Shown here: piece by piece, positions 26,044 to 35,624 of the stretch
How positions within the stretch are numbered: position 1 is the first letter of the stretch
Layout: each line of letters opens with the position of its first letter
Origin: Candidatus Poribacteria bacterium
Lineage (GTDB): Bacteria; Poribacteria; WGA-4E; WGA-3G
Assembly (NCBI GenBank): GCA_026706025.1
Contig: JAPOZO010000075.1
Coordinates: 1 to 64,000 of the forward strand
Direction of reading: 5' to 3'
DNA length: 64,000 nt
Notes under the pieces: model-generated
What the model was told of the DNA's origin: nothing
The model's input: only the letters and a program-made list of their open reading frames with translations
The model's database searches: none
Translations under genes and position numbers: made by a program

Positions 26044-27225
26044 ATGTTGATTCAGAAACGATTTCTACAGCATACAAACACTAAACAATGGTTTTGGGTG
26101 TTAACAATTGTTACCAGCTTATTAGTCGGTTTGGGGATTGGTCAGATGGTGCGGTTTCAGGAGGCAACGGCGGAATCACAAGAGGAAGTCCTCCCACAAC
26201 TGACTGCGGAGCTTGATGCGCTCAAAGCAGAACATGAAAAGATTCAAGCGAAGTGGCAATCCGAACTACTTGCACAAATCGTACCAACTTTAACGGACGA
26301 GTCAGACGCCGTAAAGCGTCAATTTGTGGATTTCCTTGAAGAAATTGGGAGTCCCGGGATGGCTGCACTTGCTGTAATGATCCGTGATCCGGCTAAGAGT
26401 GTACGCAAAAAGGCGGCGGACACATTAGGCGGAATCGGTGAACGTGAGCGGAAGGCAGGACGGAATTATGATGCTGCTGCGATCGGTTTAGCAATGGCAC
26501 TCAAAGACGATTCTAATGATGTTTTCCGTGAGGCCGTTGCGGAATTGGATGACGTTCGTCCGACATCTGCGGAATCGCTTGCTGTCGTCGTACCAGCACT
26601 CATCGCTGTACAAACGAAAGGTTCATCAAGTACACGCAACGATGTACTCGACATTTTAGGACAGATCGGCGAATATCTCGCAGAAAATGGACAGTCCACC
26701 GATATAATTCGAGATGCTTTAATTATGGGTCTAAATGATAATTCGACTAAAGTCCGAACCAATGCGATAACTGAGTTGTCTGATATACGAGCAGCATCTG
26801 CTGAAACATTCACGGCGTTGATAGGTGCACTGTCAGATGATGCGAAGTCCGTGAGGGCACGTGCTGAAGATGTGTTGATTAAACTCGGTAGAAGCCACGC
26901 TGTGAGCATCACGCCTCTGTTGGCAAGTACGCTGACGAACAACCAATCAGCCACTACGCGCGGACATGTTGTTGATGTATTGGGGGAAATCGGTGAGGCA
27001 CTCGTGAAGCGGGGTGAATCCGATGAGATGGTAGTCAAACCGCTTCTCGTTGCATTGCAGGATTCCGTCGCAGATGTCCGACGTAACGCCGCTGACGAAT
27101 TGGGTGAGATGCGCGCGAAATCACCGGCGGCGGTAACCGCATTGACACAGGCACTGGAGGATTCTTCTAAAAACGTTCGTAGTGCTGCGCAAAAGGCGAT
27201 TCGACGGATTGAGGCGGCGAAATAG
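26044..27225 (+). CDS. Membrane-anchored HEAT-repeat protein
   Basis: A 393-residue protein with one N-terminal membrane segment (WFWVLTIVTSLLVGLGIGQMV, about 17-37), a short coiled coil (50-75) and about seven HEAT/PBS-type helical repeats. Repeat signatures include D-x-x-K-x-VRxxAxxxLGxIG, as in DPAKSVRKKAADTLGGIG and DSVADVRRNAADELGEM. It is predicted to hang outside the inner membrane as a protein-binding scaffold. A strong ribosome binding site (AAGGAGG) precedes the ATG. It directly precedes the secretion operon, but a 290-base AT-rich gap separates them. Confidence 0.85.
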   Translation: MLIQKRFLQHTNTKQWFWVLTIVTSLLVGLGIGQMVRFQEATAESQEEVLPQLTAELDALKAEHEKIQAKWQSELLAQIVPTLTDESDAVKRQFVDFLEEIGSPGMAALAVMIRDPAKSVRKKAADTLGGIGERERKAGRNYDAAAIGLAMALKDDSNDVFREAVAELDDVRPTSAESLAVVVPALIAVQTKGSSSTRNDVLDILGQIGEYLAENGQSTDIIRDALIMGLNDNSTKVRTNAITELSDIRAASAETFTALIGALSDDAKSVRARAEDVLIKLGRSHAVSITPLLASTLTNNQSATTRGHVVDVLGEIGEALVKRGESDEMVVKPLLVALQDSVADVRRNAADELGEMRAKSPAAVTALTQALEDSSKNVRSAAQKAIRRIEAAK

Positions 27226-27515
27226 GGCTTCGCCTAAAACGTTAATGAGAATCAATTTTCTTCCTATTGTCGAACAAATAGGTTTTTGATGCGTCTAATA
27301 CTATTAATAAGTATTTTAAAATAGTATATGCTGAAATGTCTCTGAACAGGACGTGAGACATAAATCGTCAAGTAATTTGTTAAACTTATTTGTGGTTGAT
27401 GCGTCTTATATTGTCAACTGAGGGAAATGACTTAAGATAAATTTAGAGAACAAAATAACACCAAGGCTACCGCTCGCGCGGGTCAAAATTCCCGCCAGCA
27501 TAGAGCGTTCCTGTT
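27226..27515. other. AT-rich spacer before the T2SS operon
   Basis: No gene is seen. A direct repeat, TTGATGCGTCTnATA, occurs near 27287 and 27396. A possible promoter lies at TTGTCA (27411-27416) with a TAAGAT-like -10 about 16 bases on (27433-27438). It could drive gspE but is weak. Confidence 0.35.
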
Positions 27516-29294
27516 ATGCAAAACACACAAAATACAACTTCGGTTGTTGAGGTGATGCGAGAAGCATCTCTTCTCTCTGAGCAAGACTATACAGACATCG
27601 TTAGAGAAATAAACGAGACGGGCGCATCTGAAGCCGCGATCCTTTCCAAGCATGGTGTGTCATCTGACCTCCTTACCCTTGCTACAAAGAGTGTCGAGGC
27701 GCGAACACCCCTCGTCCAATTGGAAGGCGTTGCGCCTGAACCTGATACTCTTGAAAAGGTGTCTCCAGGGTTTGCCTACCGCAATAAAGTCGTCCCTATT
27801 GACCTAAATGGCGATGAACTCACCGTCGCAATGGCGGATGTCCTGGATGTCGTCCTCATAGATGAACTTGAACTCATCACAAACTGTCGGGTGATTCCTG
27901 CCCTTGCTGATGAGGCGGACATTGACGAGGCAATTATCCGTCTCTATGGACGTACCGCTGAGAGCCTACTCAGTGCTGGTATCAAGGGCCCCGTCGGTGC
28001 TACTGAGACGCTTGAACGTGAGACCATTGAAGATTTCGGCATTGATGAGAAAGATCTCAGCCAAGATCCGACAGTCATACACGCCGTTGACCAGATGATT
28101 ATTGATGCTGTCCGGATGGGCGCGAGTGATATCCATATCGAACCCTATCCGACACAACTCAAAATCCGATTTCGTATTGATGGTGTGCTTGAGGATCAAC
28201 CCCAACCGCCTGCCTATTTACAATCCGCAATCACCTCCCGTATCAAAATCATGGCGGGCATGGATGTTGCTGAACGCAGACGGCCTCAAGATGGAAAAAT
28301 CAGTAGACGGATCGGTAGTGTCGGAAATCGACAAATAGACCTTCGGGTTTCCACTGTCCCCACTGTTGCAATGCTTCATGGTGAAAGTGTTGTCCTCCGT
28401 ATCCTTGACCGGCAGTCTATCGACTTTGGACTCGCTGAACTCGGATTAACTGAAGACAATCTCCAACTCTTTCAACGCATGATCCGCAAACCACACGGCA
28501 TCATCCTTGCCACCGGTCCTACAGGTAGCGGCAAGACAACATCACTTTATGCCTGCCTGAAAGAGATCAACTCACCGGATGTTAAAATCATTACCCTTGA
28601 AGACCCAGTTGAATATGAATTGGAAGGTATCAACCAAATCCAGGTGAATCCCGATATTGATTTCACTTTTGCTGTTGGACTCCGTCATATCCTGCGTCAG
28701 GATCCGGACAAAGTCTTAGTCGGTGAGATTCGTGACTATGAGACCGCGGAGATGGCGGTTCATACGTCGCTTACCGGTCACCTCGTCTTTAGTACACTCC
28801 ATACAAACGATGCACCGGGAGCAATCACGCGGCTTATTGATATGGACGTTGAACCGTATCTTGTTGCTTCTACGGTGGAAGGTATCATAGCCCAGCGGCT
28901 TGCCCGTCGAGTCTGCAAGGCGTGTTGTGAAATGTATACCCCCGATAGGGATGAATTAGTGGGGCTTATCGGAAATGGTCATAACGGTAATGGCAACGAT
29001 GTCACCATCCCGCACGACCTTAAGATTCCGCGAGCCGTCGGATGTAAAGAATGTCGCGGAAGAGGCTACAAAGGTAGAATTGGCATTTTTGAAGTTTTAC
29101 TGATGACTGATGAAATTCGTTCAATGGCTCTTAAACAAGCATCGACAAATGAAATTCGTCGCCTCGCAGTCCAATTGGGCATGAGAGGTTTACGTGAAGA
29201 TGGGTGGCGCAAAGTCACCGCAGGCTTGACAACTGTTGACGAAGTTGTCCGGTTAACGCAGGAAGATGAATTTGATTTCGAGGAAGTTGTGTAG
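27516..29294 (+). CDS. gspE: Type II secretion ATPase GspE (PilB-like)
   Basis: A 592-residue secretion ATPase. The N-terminal 1-160 is a MshEN/T2SSE_N-type region. The motor domain has GASDIHIEPY, Walker A GPTGSGKTTSLYA, the Asp box ITLEDPVEYELEGINQIQVN, Walker B-like DKVLVGEIRDYETAEMA and the His box TGHLVFSTLHTNDAP. The four-Cys zinc element is CKACCEMYTP...CKECRGRGYKG. It powers pseudopilus assembly at the cytoplasmic face. GspE and PilB are hard to tell apart; the downstream pseudopilins and secretin favour T2SS. First gene of the operon. Confidence 0.93.
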   Translation: MQNTQNTTSVVEVMREASLLSEQDYTDIVREINETGASEAAILSKHGVSSDLLTLATKSVEARTPLVQLEGVAPEPDTLEKVSPGFAYRNKVVPIDLNGDELTVAMADVLDVVLIDELELITNCRVIPALADEADIDEAIIRLYGRTAESLLSAGIKGPVGATETLERETIEDFGIDEKDLSQDPTVIHAVDQMIIDAVRMGASDIHIEPYPTQLKIRFRIDGVLEDQPQPPAYLQSAITSRIKIMAGMDVAERRRPQDGKISRRIGSVGNRQIDLRVSTVPTVAMLHGESVVLRILDRQSIDFGLAELGLTEDNLQLFQRMIRKPHGIILATGPTGSGKTTSLYACLKEINSPDVKIITLEDPVEYELEGINQIQVNPDIDFTFAVGLRHILRQDPDKVLVGEIRDYETAEMAVHTSLTGHLVFSTLHTNDAPGAITRLIDMDVEPYLVASTVEGIIAQRLARRVCKACCEMYTPDRDELVGLIGNGHNGNGNDVTIPHDLKIPRAVGCKECRGRGYKGRIGIFEVLLMTDEIRSMALKQASTNEIRRLAVQLGMRGLREDGWRKVTAGLTTVDEVVRLTQEDEFDFEEVV

Positions 29295-29334
29295 GTAACT
29301 TTAAACGCCTCTCTATGAGATGGAGTGTTATACG

Positions 29335-30120
29335 ATGAAGTTAATCGCAATTGGGAGTGCAATTTTACTCTTTACACTTCCCGCGTGGGCGGGGACATTT
29401 CTCGAGAATTTTGATAATAACTTCGGTGTGTGGAAAGAACTTCTCATGGCTGATGCCGTGCCAGGCTCTTGGGAAATCGTTGACGGTGAACTTCATGCGG
29501 TAAGTCCTGATGGCTGGACCCGTTTCCTTACAGTTGGTGATGAGACGTGGCGAGATTACACCTTTGAATTTGATGTCAAACCGCTTGATAATCGAGGTCC
29601 CAGCAATATTGTTATTACCGCTCGAATCAAAGGGAGTTGGGGTGTATGGTGTCTCATCGGCGATTTGCCTTTTGTTGACAACATCTCCGATGTTAAGTTT
29701 GCTGCTGGCAATTTTCAGGACCCAAATACGTTCTTATTTTCGCATAGCAAGCGCTTTCGATTTTTGAAATTAAACAAATGGTCAAAGCTAAAGTTGGATG
29801 TTAAAGAAAACATCCTAAACTTTTGGATTAACGGAAATCAGGTTATTGGACCTGTCCAACTTCCAAACCGTAGAAGTTTTGAGCGTTTTGATGCTATTAG
29901 AAAGGAGCATGCAGCTGAAGAAGGAAGGGAATTGCCAGCATTGCAGCTGAACGGGCTCCAAGACTTTTTGACAGGCGCAGCGGGCTTAGGGCTTTCAAAT
30001 CAAACAGCGAGATTCGACAATGTTGTAATTACCGGAGAGAGTATCCCAGACAGGCAGGCATTCTCAGTAACACCGAAAGCGAAACTCGCGACAATGTGGG
30101 GAAGTCTAAAGCGTTTTTAG
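29335..30120 (+). CDS. Secreted lectin-like (LamG/DUF1080-fold) protein within the T2SS operon
   Basis: A 261-residue protein with a signal peptide (MKLIAIGSAILLFTLPAWAG). The mature part reads as a concanavalin-like beta sandwich: FLENFDNNFGVWKEL...GSWEIVDGELHAVSPDG, then WRDYTFEFDVKPLDNRGPSNIVI, KLNKWSKLKLDVKENILNFWINGNQV, and a late GLGLSNQTARFDNVVITG. The pattern is that of DUF1080/3-keto-disaccharide-hydrolase-type or laminin-G-like domains that bind or cleave glycans. The start at 29335 is preferred (GGAG upstream, signal peptide follows directly). Its place between gspE and gspF suggests a dedicated substrate or accessory factor. No catalytic residues are assigned. Confidence 0.7.
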   Translation: MKLIAIGSAILLFTLPAWAGTFLENFDNNFGVWKELLMADAVPGSWEIVDGELHAVSPDGWTRFLTVGDETWRDYTFEFDVKPLDNRGPSNIVITARIKGSWGVWCLIGDLPFVDNISDVKFAAGNFQDPNTFLFSHSKRFRFLKLNKWSKLKLDVKENILNFWINGNQVIGPVQLPNRRSFERFDAIRKEHAAEEGRELPALQLNGLQDFLTGAAGLGLSNQTARFDNVVITGESIPDRQAFSVTPKAKLATMWGSLKRF

Positions 30121-30160
30121 GATATACCTATGGTTTTGGACTCTGACGGAGGGTTTGATC

Positions 30161-31387
30161 GTGCCGTTATTCCGATATGAAGCACTGACGCATGGCGGTG
30201 GTAGCGTAAAAAACACACTGGAAGCTGACTCTAAAGCCGAACTTATCTCTCGGTTGCGACAGATGGGATATTGGCCAACGGACATTGTTGAGGAGACAGA
30301 ACAAGACGCCCCAACGGATGTTCGTGGATGGCTTAAAATTGGGCGCAGTGGGGTTAAAGCGGCAGACGTTGAATTCTTCACCTATCAGTTAGCGACACTG
30401 GTGAATGCCCATGTCCCGCTGCGGCGTGCTTTGGAAGTTGCCCTCGGACAGGTCCAGAATCCTGCGCTTAACCGCATCGTCTCTCAAGTTGCATACGATG
30501 TTGAACACGGAGCAACTTTTCACGACGCGCTCACCCAGCACCCGAAGGCTTTTTCAGACCTATATGTTAACATGGTGAAAGCGGGTGTGAGCGGGGGTGT
30601 TCTCGGTTTGGTCCTCGAACGCCTCGCAGAATTTGCAGAACGCCAAAGACTCCTCAAAAACGATGTTATCTCAGCACTCTTTTATCCTATTATCTTGTTG
30701 ACGCTTAGCATTTCCGCTGTTGTCGTACTTATGATTCTCGTCATACCGAAATTCACTGCGATGTTCAACGACCTCGGTGTCGAATTGCCGTTGCCAACGC
30801 GAATCCTTATTGGGACCACAGATGCCTTCCAGACCTATTGGTGGGTGGCACTCGCCATTTTCATCGTAGGCGCCGTTGGCTTCAGACAATACCTGCGGCT
30901 TGAAACCGGCAAAATCTGGTTTGACCGGTTGAAGCTCAAATTACCACTCATCGGCCCCATAATTAGTACTTTTGCCATTGTCCGTTTTACCCGAACGATG
31001 GCAACACTTTTGGAGAATGGTGTACGCATGCTGCCTGCCCTCCAAGTCGTCAAAGATACGATCGGAAACAGGGTATACAGCAATGTTGTCGCCGAAGCAG
31101 AAATAGAGGTTGAGCAGGGTTCTACGCTCTCTCGTGAACTCAGTAAAAGCAATGACTTCCCTGAATTCGTTACCCACATGGTGGCTGTCGGTGAGGAGTC
31201 GGGTGAACCTGTTCACATGCTCAGTAAACTCTCTGAATACTATGATTTAGAAATAAAAAAGAGCCTTGAACGCTTAACGACTTCCATCGGACCTCTTGTC
31301 ATCCTATTGATGGGAGTGATAATCGGGTTTATCGCTATCGCGATGATCCTCCCGATCTTTGAGGCGAACCAATTACTAAGCGGCTAA
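30161..31387 (+). CDS. gspF: Type II secretion inner membrane platform protein GspF
   Basis: A 408-residue protein with two T2SSF domains. The N-terminal segment (PLFRYEAL...GGSVKNTLEADSKAELISRLRQMGYWPTDI) is the usual GspF/PilC start, followed by FFTYQLATLVNAHVPLRRALEVA. The second copy is FTRTMATLLENGVRMLPALQVV. Three membrane segments end with LVILLMGVIIGFIAIAMILPIF. The GTG at 30161 is chosen because GGAGGG (30148-30153) lies seven bases before it; the TTG at 30155 is too close. Confidence 0.93.
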   Translation: MPLFRYEALTHGGGSVKNTLEADSKAELISRLRQMGYWPTDIVEETEQDAPTDVRGWLKIGRSGVKAADVEFFTYQLATLVNAHVPLRRALEVALGQVQNPALNRIVSQVAYDVEHGATFHDALTQHPKAFSDLYVNMVKAGVSGGVLGLVLERLAEFAERQRLLKNDVISALFYPIILLTLSISAVVVLMILVIPKFTAMFNDLGVELPLPTRILIGTTDAFQTYWWVALAIFIVGAVGFRQYLRLETGKIWFDRLKLKLPLIGPIISTFAIVRFTRTMATLLENGVRMLPALQVVKDTIGNRVYSNVVAEAEIEVEQGSTLSRELSKSNDFPEFVTHMVAVGEESGEPVHMLSKLSEYYDLEIKKSLERLTTSIGPLVILLMGVIIGFIAIAMILPIFEANQLLSG

Positions 31388-31446
31388 TATGCTTCTTAGG
31401 TGTCAAAAAGCATCTTATGAAAATAATAATATAGGAGAATAATTAA

Positions 31447-31902
31447 ATGTTCATGCAACTGAAATCCGATGAGTCCGGATTGACCCTGATTGAACTAACG
31501 ATTGTTATCGTTATCTTAGGGATTTTAGCAGCCTTCATCGCACCACGGGTGATCAATGCCCCGCAGCAAGCGAAAGTCTCGAAGGCGCAAACAGAGATTA
31601 GCGGTATGAAAACCGCGTTGGAACAGTATGCTATCGCAGTCGGTGAGTATCCGACAACGGAGCAAGGATTGAATGCCTTGTGGCGCGCCCCGAGTCCAGC
31701 ACCACCGAACTGGGACGGTCCTTATATTGGTAGCCCGAGTTTCGAGGATCCATGGGGTAACCCGTACGTCTATCGGCAACCGAGCACCCATTACGGCTAT
31801 GACTATGACCTCTATTCAATGGGGAAAGATGGCAAAGTGGGCGGCACTGAGTTAGACGCGGACATCACCAATTGGGTTGAAGAGACAACCGGAGTCTATT
31901 AA
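31447..31902 (+). CDS. gspG: Major pseudopilin GspG
   Basis: A 151-residue pseudopilin. The prepilin peptidase site is SG/LTLIELTIVIVILGILAAFIAP, with E at +5 of the mature protein. It is followed by the GspG signature KAQTEISGMKTALEQYAIAVGEYPTTEQGLNAL and the C-terminal calcium-site region (FEDPWGNPYVYRQPS, YDLYSMGKDGKVGGTELDADI). It forms the body of the pseudopilus. A GGAG-type ribosome binding site is present. Confidence 0.95.
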   Translation: MFMQLKSDESGLTLIELTIVIVILGILAAFIAPRVINAPQQAKVSKAQTEISGMKTALEQYAIAVGEYPTTEQGLNALWRAPSPAPPNWDGPYIGSPSFEDPWGNPYVYRQPSTHYGYDYDLYSMGKDGKVGGTELDADITNWVEETTGVY

Positions 31903-31909
31903 AACAGTG

Positions 31910-32605
31910 ATGAGAGGAATAAATAGGCGAGATTCGCGGTTCTCGCCTATTTCTCAATTCCAAAGTGGTTTCACGATCACGGAGTTACTGCTCGTTTTGA
32001 CGCTGATCGGTATACTGTCGGCGATATCTATGCCAACACTGAAGGGGTTCGCTGCAACGCGTCGGCTGAAAGCGTCAGCGTATACAATCCGCAGTCTCCT
32101 CACGTTCGCACGGGATATGGCAATCACTGATCGAACGGCATACTTAGTTGTCTTTGATCTTGACAACGGGCGGTGCTGGCTCGCCTCCAGTGAGACGTTT
32201 AACCCGAGTACCCCACTCACGTCCGCACTCACTGCCCAGAATTCTACGGCTGTCGCCGCATCCCGTACCAACACAAGCGCGAACCCGCTGACAACAAATT
32301 CTGTTCAACAGGAGACTTTGACCCGTACTGGTGGTATCTTGGGAGTGCCTTACCCGATGGAGCGAAGCGTCACATTAGCAGCTATGGTGACCAATCGCAA
32401 TGGGCGTACGCTTCAAATTGATTCAGGTGTCGAGTCCGTCTACTTCTCACCAAATGCAACCTCTGAAGAAACACTCATCTACCTCCAAAACACACGCAAT
32501 CAGATTATGTCTATTGCTATTGAGACCGCCAGTGGACGCGTGAGTGTGCGACAACTCCCTTCAGGAGAGGTTGAGACGTTAGGGTTTGAAACACCAGAAA
32601 ACTAA
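31910..32605 (+). CDS. Minor pseudopilin, GspH-like
   Basis: A 231-residue protein with the type IV prepilin motif QSG/FTITELLLVLTLIGILSAISMP and a GspH-type helix AYTIRSLLTFARDMAITDRTAYLVVFD. The frame opens at a TTG (31877) overlapping gspG, but the ATG at 31910, just behind the gspG stop, is more likely. Residues 100-150 hold a Ser/Thr/Asn-rich insert unusual for GspH. The long leader before the cleavage site (about 25 residues) is also unusual. Assignment to H is by order and by the AR/ITDRT helix. Confidence 0.8.
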   Translation: MRGINRRDSRFSPISQFQSGFTITELLLVLTLIGILSAISMPTLKGFAATRRLKASAYTIRSLLTFARDMAITDRTAYLVVFDLDNGRCWLASSETFNPSTPLTSALTAQNSTAVAASRTNTSANPLTTNSVQQETLTRTGGILGVPYPMERSVTLAAMVTNRNGRTLQIDSGVESVYFSPNATSEETLIYLQNTRNQIMSIAIETASGRVSVRQLPSGEVETLGFETPEN

Positions 32606-32637
32606 TTCGCCTATAGTTTCGAGTCGGGATGTAAAGT

Positions 32638-33078
32638 ATGAAGCAGCCAATTAAACAGTTGAGGTCAGCCGAAGAAAACGGTTTTACGCTTGTTGAGATA
32701 CTCGTGACATTAGCAATTTTGGGGGCTGTGCTCCCCGCGCTTCTGCATGCATTTGCTTCTGCTGCACGTACCCAAGGACTTTCAGACAATAGTACCACGG
32801 CACTCTATCTCCTTAAATTTCGGATGGCAGAGATTGAGATGGCAGGTTACCCTGATGTTGGTGAGGAGACAGGCGAATTCGGTAATAATACACGCTACCG
32901 CTGGAGTTCTGTCGTTGAGGACATAGAATCTGAAGAAGTTGAAAACGTCCGACGGGTTCAGGTAACCGTCACATGGCAGCATAGGAACCGAGAACGTTCT
33001 ATGTCTATGAACACCTATGTCGCTGACCGACAAAAGTCAGAAACACAGCAAGGACAACAGCCGGGCGGGGGTCGATAA
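32638..33078 (+). CDS. Minor pseudopilin, GspI-like
   Basis: A 146-residue protein with the prepilin site ENG/FTLVEILVTLAILGAVLPALLHAF. It is followed by a GspI-type SDNSTTALYLLKFRMAEIEMAG helix and a short beta domain (RVQVTVTWQHRNRERSMSMNTYV). Size and position between the H-like and J-like genes fit GspI. The end is Gln/Gly-rich. Confidence 0.85.
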   Translation: MKQPIKQLRSAEENGFTLVEILVTLAILGAVLPALLHAFASAARTQGLSDNSTTALYLLKFRMAEIEMAGYPDVGEETGEFGNNTRYRWSSVVEDIESEEVENVRRVQVTVTWQHRNRERSMSMNTYVADRQKSETQQGQQPGGGR

Positions 33079-33113
33079 CCGTTCCTTCGATATTTCAACG
33101 GGGCACCGCAGAC

Positions 33114-34043
33114 ATGAAAATTCAAAAAATGTCCACCAACACCACTGGTGAGAGTGGGTTGACACTCATTGAAATGCTCATGGCAGTTAGCATTCTCGTC
33201 ATCATTGGCGGGTCGGCGTATTTCGCTTTCAAAACAGCGGTGGATGCCTACCATCAGACGGAAGCAAAAATATTAGCTGCCCAGAGATGCCGTTTCGCGA
33301 TGGATCGGCTTGTGACGGATCTCAAGAACATGCAGGTCTCACTTCAGGAACCTGAACTCGTACTCTACACACAGGATGGACCGAGCCAATCGGGCGATAG
33401 AGACATGCTGAGTTTTGTCACCCTTGTCAGGACAGATCCCGATCCGTTTTTGGAGCAGCTTTCAAGTTTTCAAGCGCAAAATGCATCACAAATTCCTTTA
33501 CCGCTTCTAAGCGATGTCCAACGTGTGGCTTACTTTGTTGCTGCGGAGCCGCAACCCGGTCAATCCGGGCTGGGGGCTGAAAATTTTCAGGGTGGTTTGG
33601 CAGGAGACGCGAGTCCCGAACAAGAGGGCGGTTACGCACTCTTTCGCGTCGCAACCACAACGCTTGATCCAGAGGTTGTTATTGGTCCCTTCTTACAGAC
33701 AGGCACAGTACCAGAAACAGACGAAAACGGAGAACCGATTTACGTTGACATCGCCACGCTCATTATTGGACTCGCTAATTTCGATCTACAATATTTTGAT
33801 GGGGAAGCAGAGGTATGGAACACCTCATGGGACGATACCGAAAGTCTTCCGAGTGCTGTACAGATTCTGATAACTGTCCAAGGCGAAGCGCAGAGAACTG
33901 TAAGTCCAAATACCACACAGTTTGGCACCCAAAATCAACAACCTGTAATGCCCTCAAACAGTATGACCCAATCAACGATGGTGTATCTCCCCGCGAGTGC
34001 TACTACTGGTGGTGCCGAAGGCGCACCTCAAGGGGGACCATAG
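33114..34043 (+). CDS. Minor pseudopilin, GspJ-like
   Basis: A 309-residue protein with the prepilin site ESG/LTLIEMLMAVSILVIIGGSAYFAF and the J-type helix AAQRCRFAMDRLVTDLKNMQ. The following beta-rich domain (VAYFVAAE, GYALFRVATTTLDP, FDLQYFDGEAEVWNTSW) matches the GspJ pattern. It is longer than E. coli GspJ (about 200 residues) because of an insert near 100-160 and a Ser/Gly-rich tail. Part of the pseudopilus tip with the H/I/K-like proteins. The gap to the next gene is three bases. Confidence 0.82.
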   Translation: MKIQKMSTNTTGESGLTLIEMLMAVSILVIIGGSAYFAFKTAVDAYHQTEAKILAAQRCRFAMDRLVTDLKNMQVSLQEPELVLYTQDGPSQSGDRDMLSFVTLVRTDPDPFLEQLSSFQAQNASQIPLPLLSDVQRVAYFVAAEPQPGQSGLGAENFQGGLAGDASPEQEGGYALFRVATTTLDPEVVIGPFLQTGTVPETDENGEPIYVDIATLIIGLANFDLQYFDGEAEVWNTSWDDTESLPSAVQILITVQGEAQRTVSPNTTQFGTQNQQPVMPSNSMTQSTMVYLPASATTGGAEGAPQGGP

Positions 34044-34046
34044 ACC

Positions 34047-35621
34047 ATGTTCCTGAGAAAAAGGGTTTCCGATACATTTTACAAAGACCAGAATGGATTA
34101 TCCCTTGTTTCAACGCTCTGGATACTTACGATCCTCTCTATTTTGGCTGCACAGCTGCTCTACTCGATCCATATCGAGCAACGTACCCAACGGAATTTTT
34201 TAGATAGGGCGAAGTATCACTATGCCGCGAGGGCGGGCTTTGAGTGGACACTCGCTGTTATGCGTACAGACCAGACCCCTTTCGACTCACTCGGTGAAAG
34301 TTGGGCTGAACCTATTCAAGGACAGGTTGATGATGGCGTGCAGGTCGGAAATTTCTTGAACTATCAGGTGACCATCACCGATGAAGCCTCAAAGGTCAAT
34401 ATCAATGCTGCTGATGTTGGGCTCATCAGTAATTTGCTGGCACAAACCGGAGTTTCGCCGGATGAACCGCTCATCCAAGAACTTGCCAACAGTATTGTAG
34501 CAGGGCAGCCGTACCGAACCGTTCGGGATCTTGCACGAGTAGAAGGGATGACCTCTGAGATTTTGTACGGCACGCAACAAATGGCAGCGTTTACACAAGG
34601 CGTTACAGCCCCACAAAGCACGTCTACGAGCACGGTTGGCGGACTTCCAACGGCAGCAGGTACTGACAGTCTTCAAGCAACTACAACAGAGACGCAGCCC
34701 GGATTGGTGGATTTAGCAACCATCTATTCACTTGACGCAAGCACCGATCCAAACGGAGCGTCGCTCGTTAACGTCAATACAGCGGACGCAGAGCAGCTGA
34801 CGCAAATTGAGACGCAGTCCAGTCAAGGTGGCGGGCAATCTGTTTTTTCACAGGCGGAGGCGGAATCCCTGATTCAGCAACGTGAATTTGACAGATTCGC
34901 TGCACTCATAGATGTAAAAGCAGTCTCCGATGAACTTTTCAACAACATTCAAAACCAAATCACCACTGAGGATTCCGGTGGAAATGAAGACGATGGAGAA
35001 ACGAACAATTCACAAGGAAACGGACCACCGCGCCAAGGCGAAGGTGGACAAGTCAATATTAATACCGCCGATGTCGAAACCTTGGAATCCTTGCAGGGTA
35101 TTGACGAAGGTATTGCCCAACGTATCGTCGAGCATCGCGATTCCCAAGGATTTTTTCAGAACATAGATGCTGTTAAAGATGTCACAATGTTAACGCGGCA
35201 AGAATTTATCGGTATTGTTGACAAAATAACCCTTAAAGATGGAGATACCCGCAGCGGACTTATTAACATAAACACTGCGTCGGCTGAAATCTTAGCACTG
35301 CTACCGGGGATGGATTCGCAAAAAGCGCAGGCGATCGTTGAACGCCGTGAACAAGATCCACCCGACGATTCACCGATACAGAATTATACTGATGAAGAGA
35401 TAAAGGGAAACCCGTTCACTAACATTTCACAACTCTCAGACCTTGAGGAGATTGACTTTGAAACGTTCAGGGAAGTCGTCGATTGGGTAACCTACCGTTC
35501 ACACGGGTATCGTATTGCGGCAAACGGTGTCGATGCTGCAGGTAAAGTTATCTCGACCTGTATTGGTATCATTGACCGGACGGGTGACCAAGTCGTCGTC
35601 CAATATTGGAGACAGGATTAG
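34047..35621 (+). CDS. GspK-like minor pseudopilin with ComEA-type HhH repeats
   Basis: A 524-residue protein. The N-terminus (NGLSLVSTLWILTILSILAAQLLYSIHIEQRTQRN) is of GspK type, and the DEASKVNINAADVGLISNLL segment is the GspK SAM-like region. Beyond the usual length of about 320 residues it carries further helix-hairpin-helix units of the ComEA type: LVNVNTADAEQLTQIE, VNINTADVETLESLQGIDEGIAQRIVEHR and LININTASAEILALLPGMDSQKAQAIVERR. In ComEA such motifs bind DNA; in GspK they pack between pseudopilins. Expansion to about four units is uncommon. It follows the J-like gene with a three-base gap. Confidence 0.83.
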   Translation: MFLRKRVSDTFYKDQNGLSLVSTLWILTILSILAAQLLYSIHIEQRTQRNFLDRAKYHYAARAGFEWTLAVMRTDQTPFDSLGESWAEPIQGQVDDGVQVGNFLNYQVTITDEASKVNINAADVGLISNLLAQTGVSPDEPLIQELANSIVAGQPYRTVRDLARVEGMTSEILYGTQQMAAFTQGVTAPQSTSTSTVGGLPTAAGTDSLQATTTETQPGLVDLATIYSLDASTDPNGASLVNVNTADAEQLTQIETQSSQGGGQSVFSQAEAESLIQQREFDRFAALIDVKAVSDELFNNIQNQITTEDSGGNEDDGETNNSQGNGPPRQGEGGQVNINTADVETLESLQGIDEGIAQRIVEHRDSQGFFQNIDAVKDVTMLTRQEFIGIVDKITLKDGDTRSGLININTASAEILALLPGMDSQKAQAIVERREQDPPDDSPIQNYTDEEIKGNPFTNISQLSDLEEIDFETFREVVDWVTYRSHGYRIAANGVDAAGKVISTCIGIIDRTGDQVVVQYWRQD

Positions 35622-35624
35622 AGG

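Noticed and set aside
26466-27038. 190-codon minus-strand frame
   Set aside because: Complement of the HEAT repeats.
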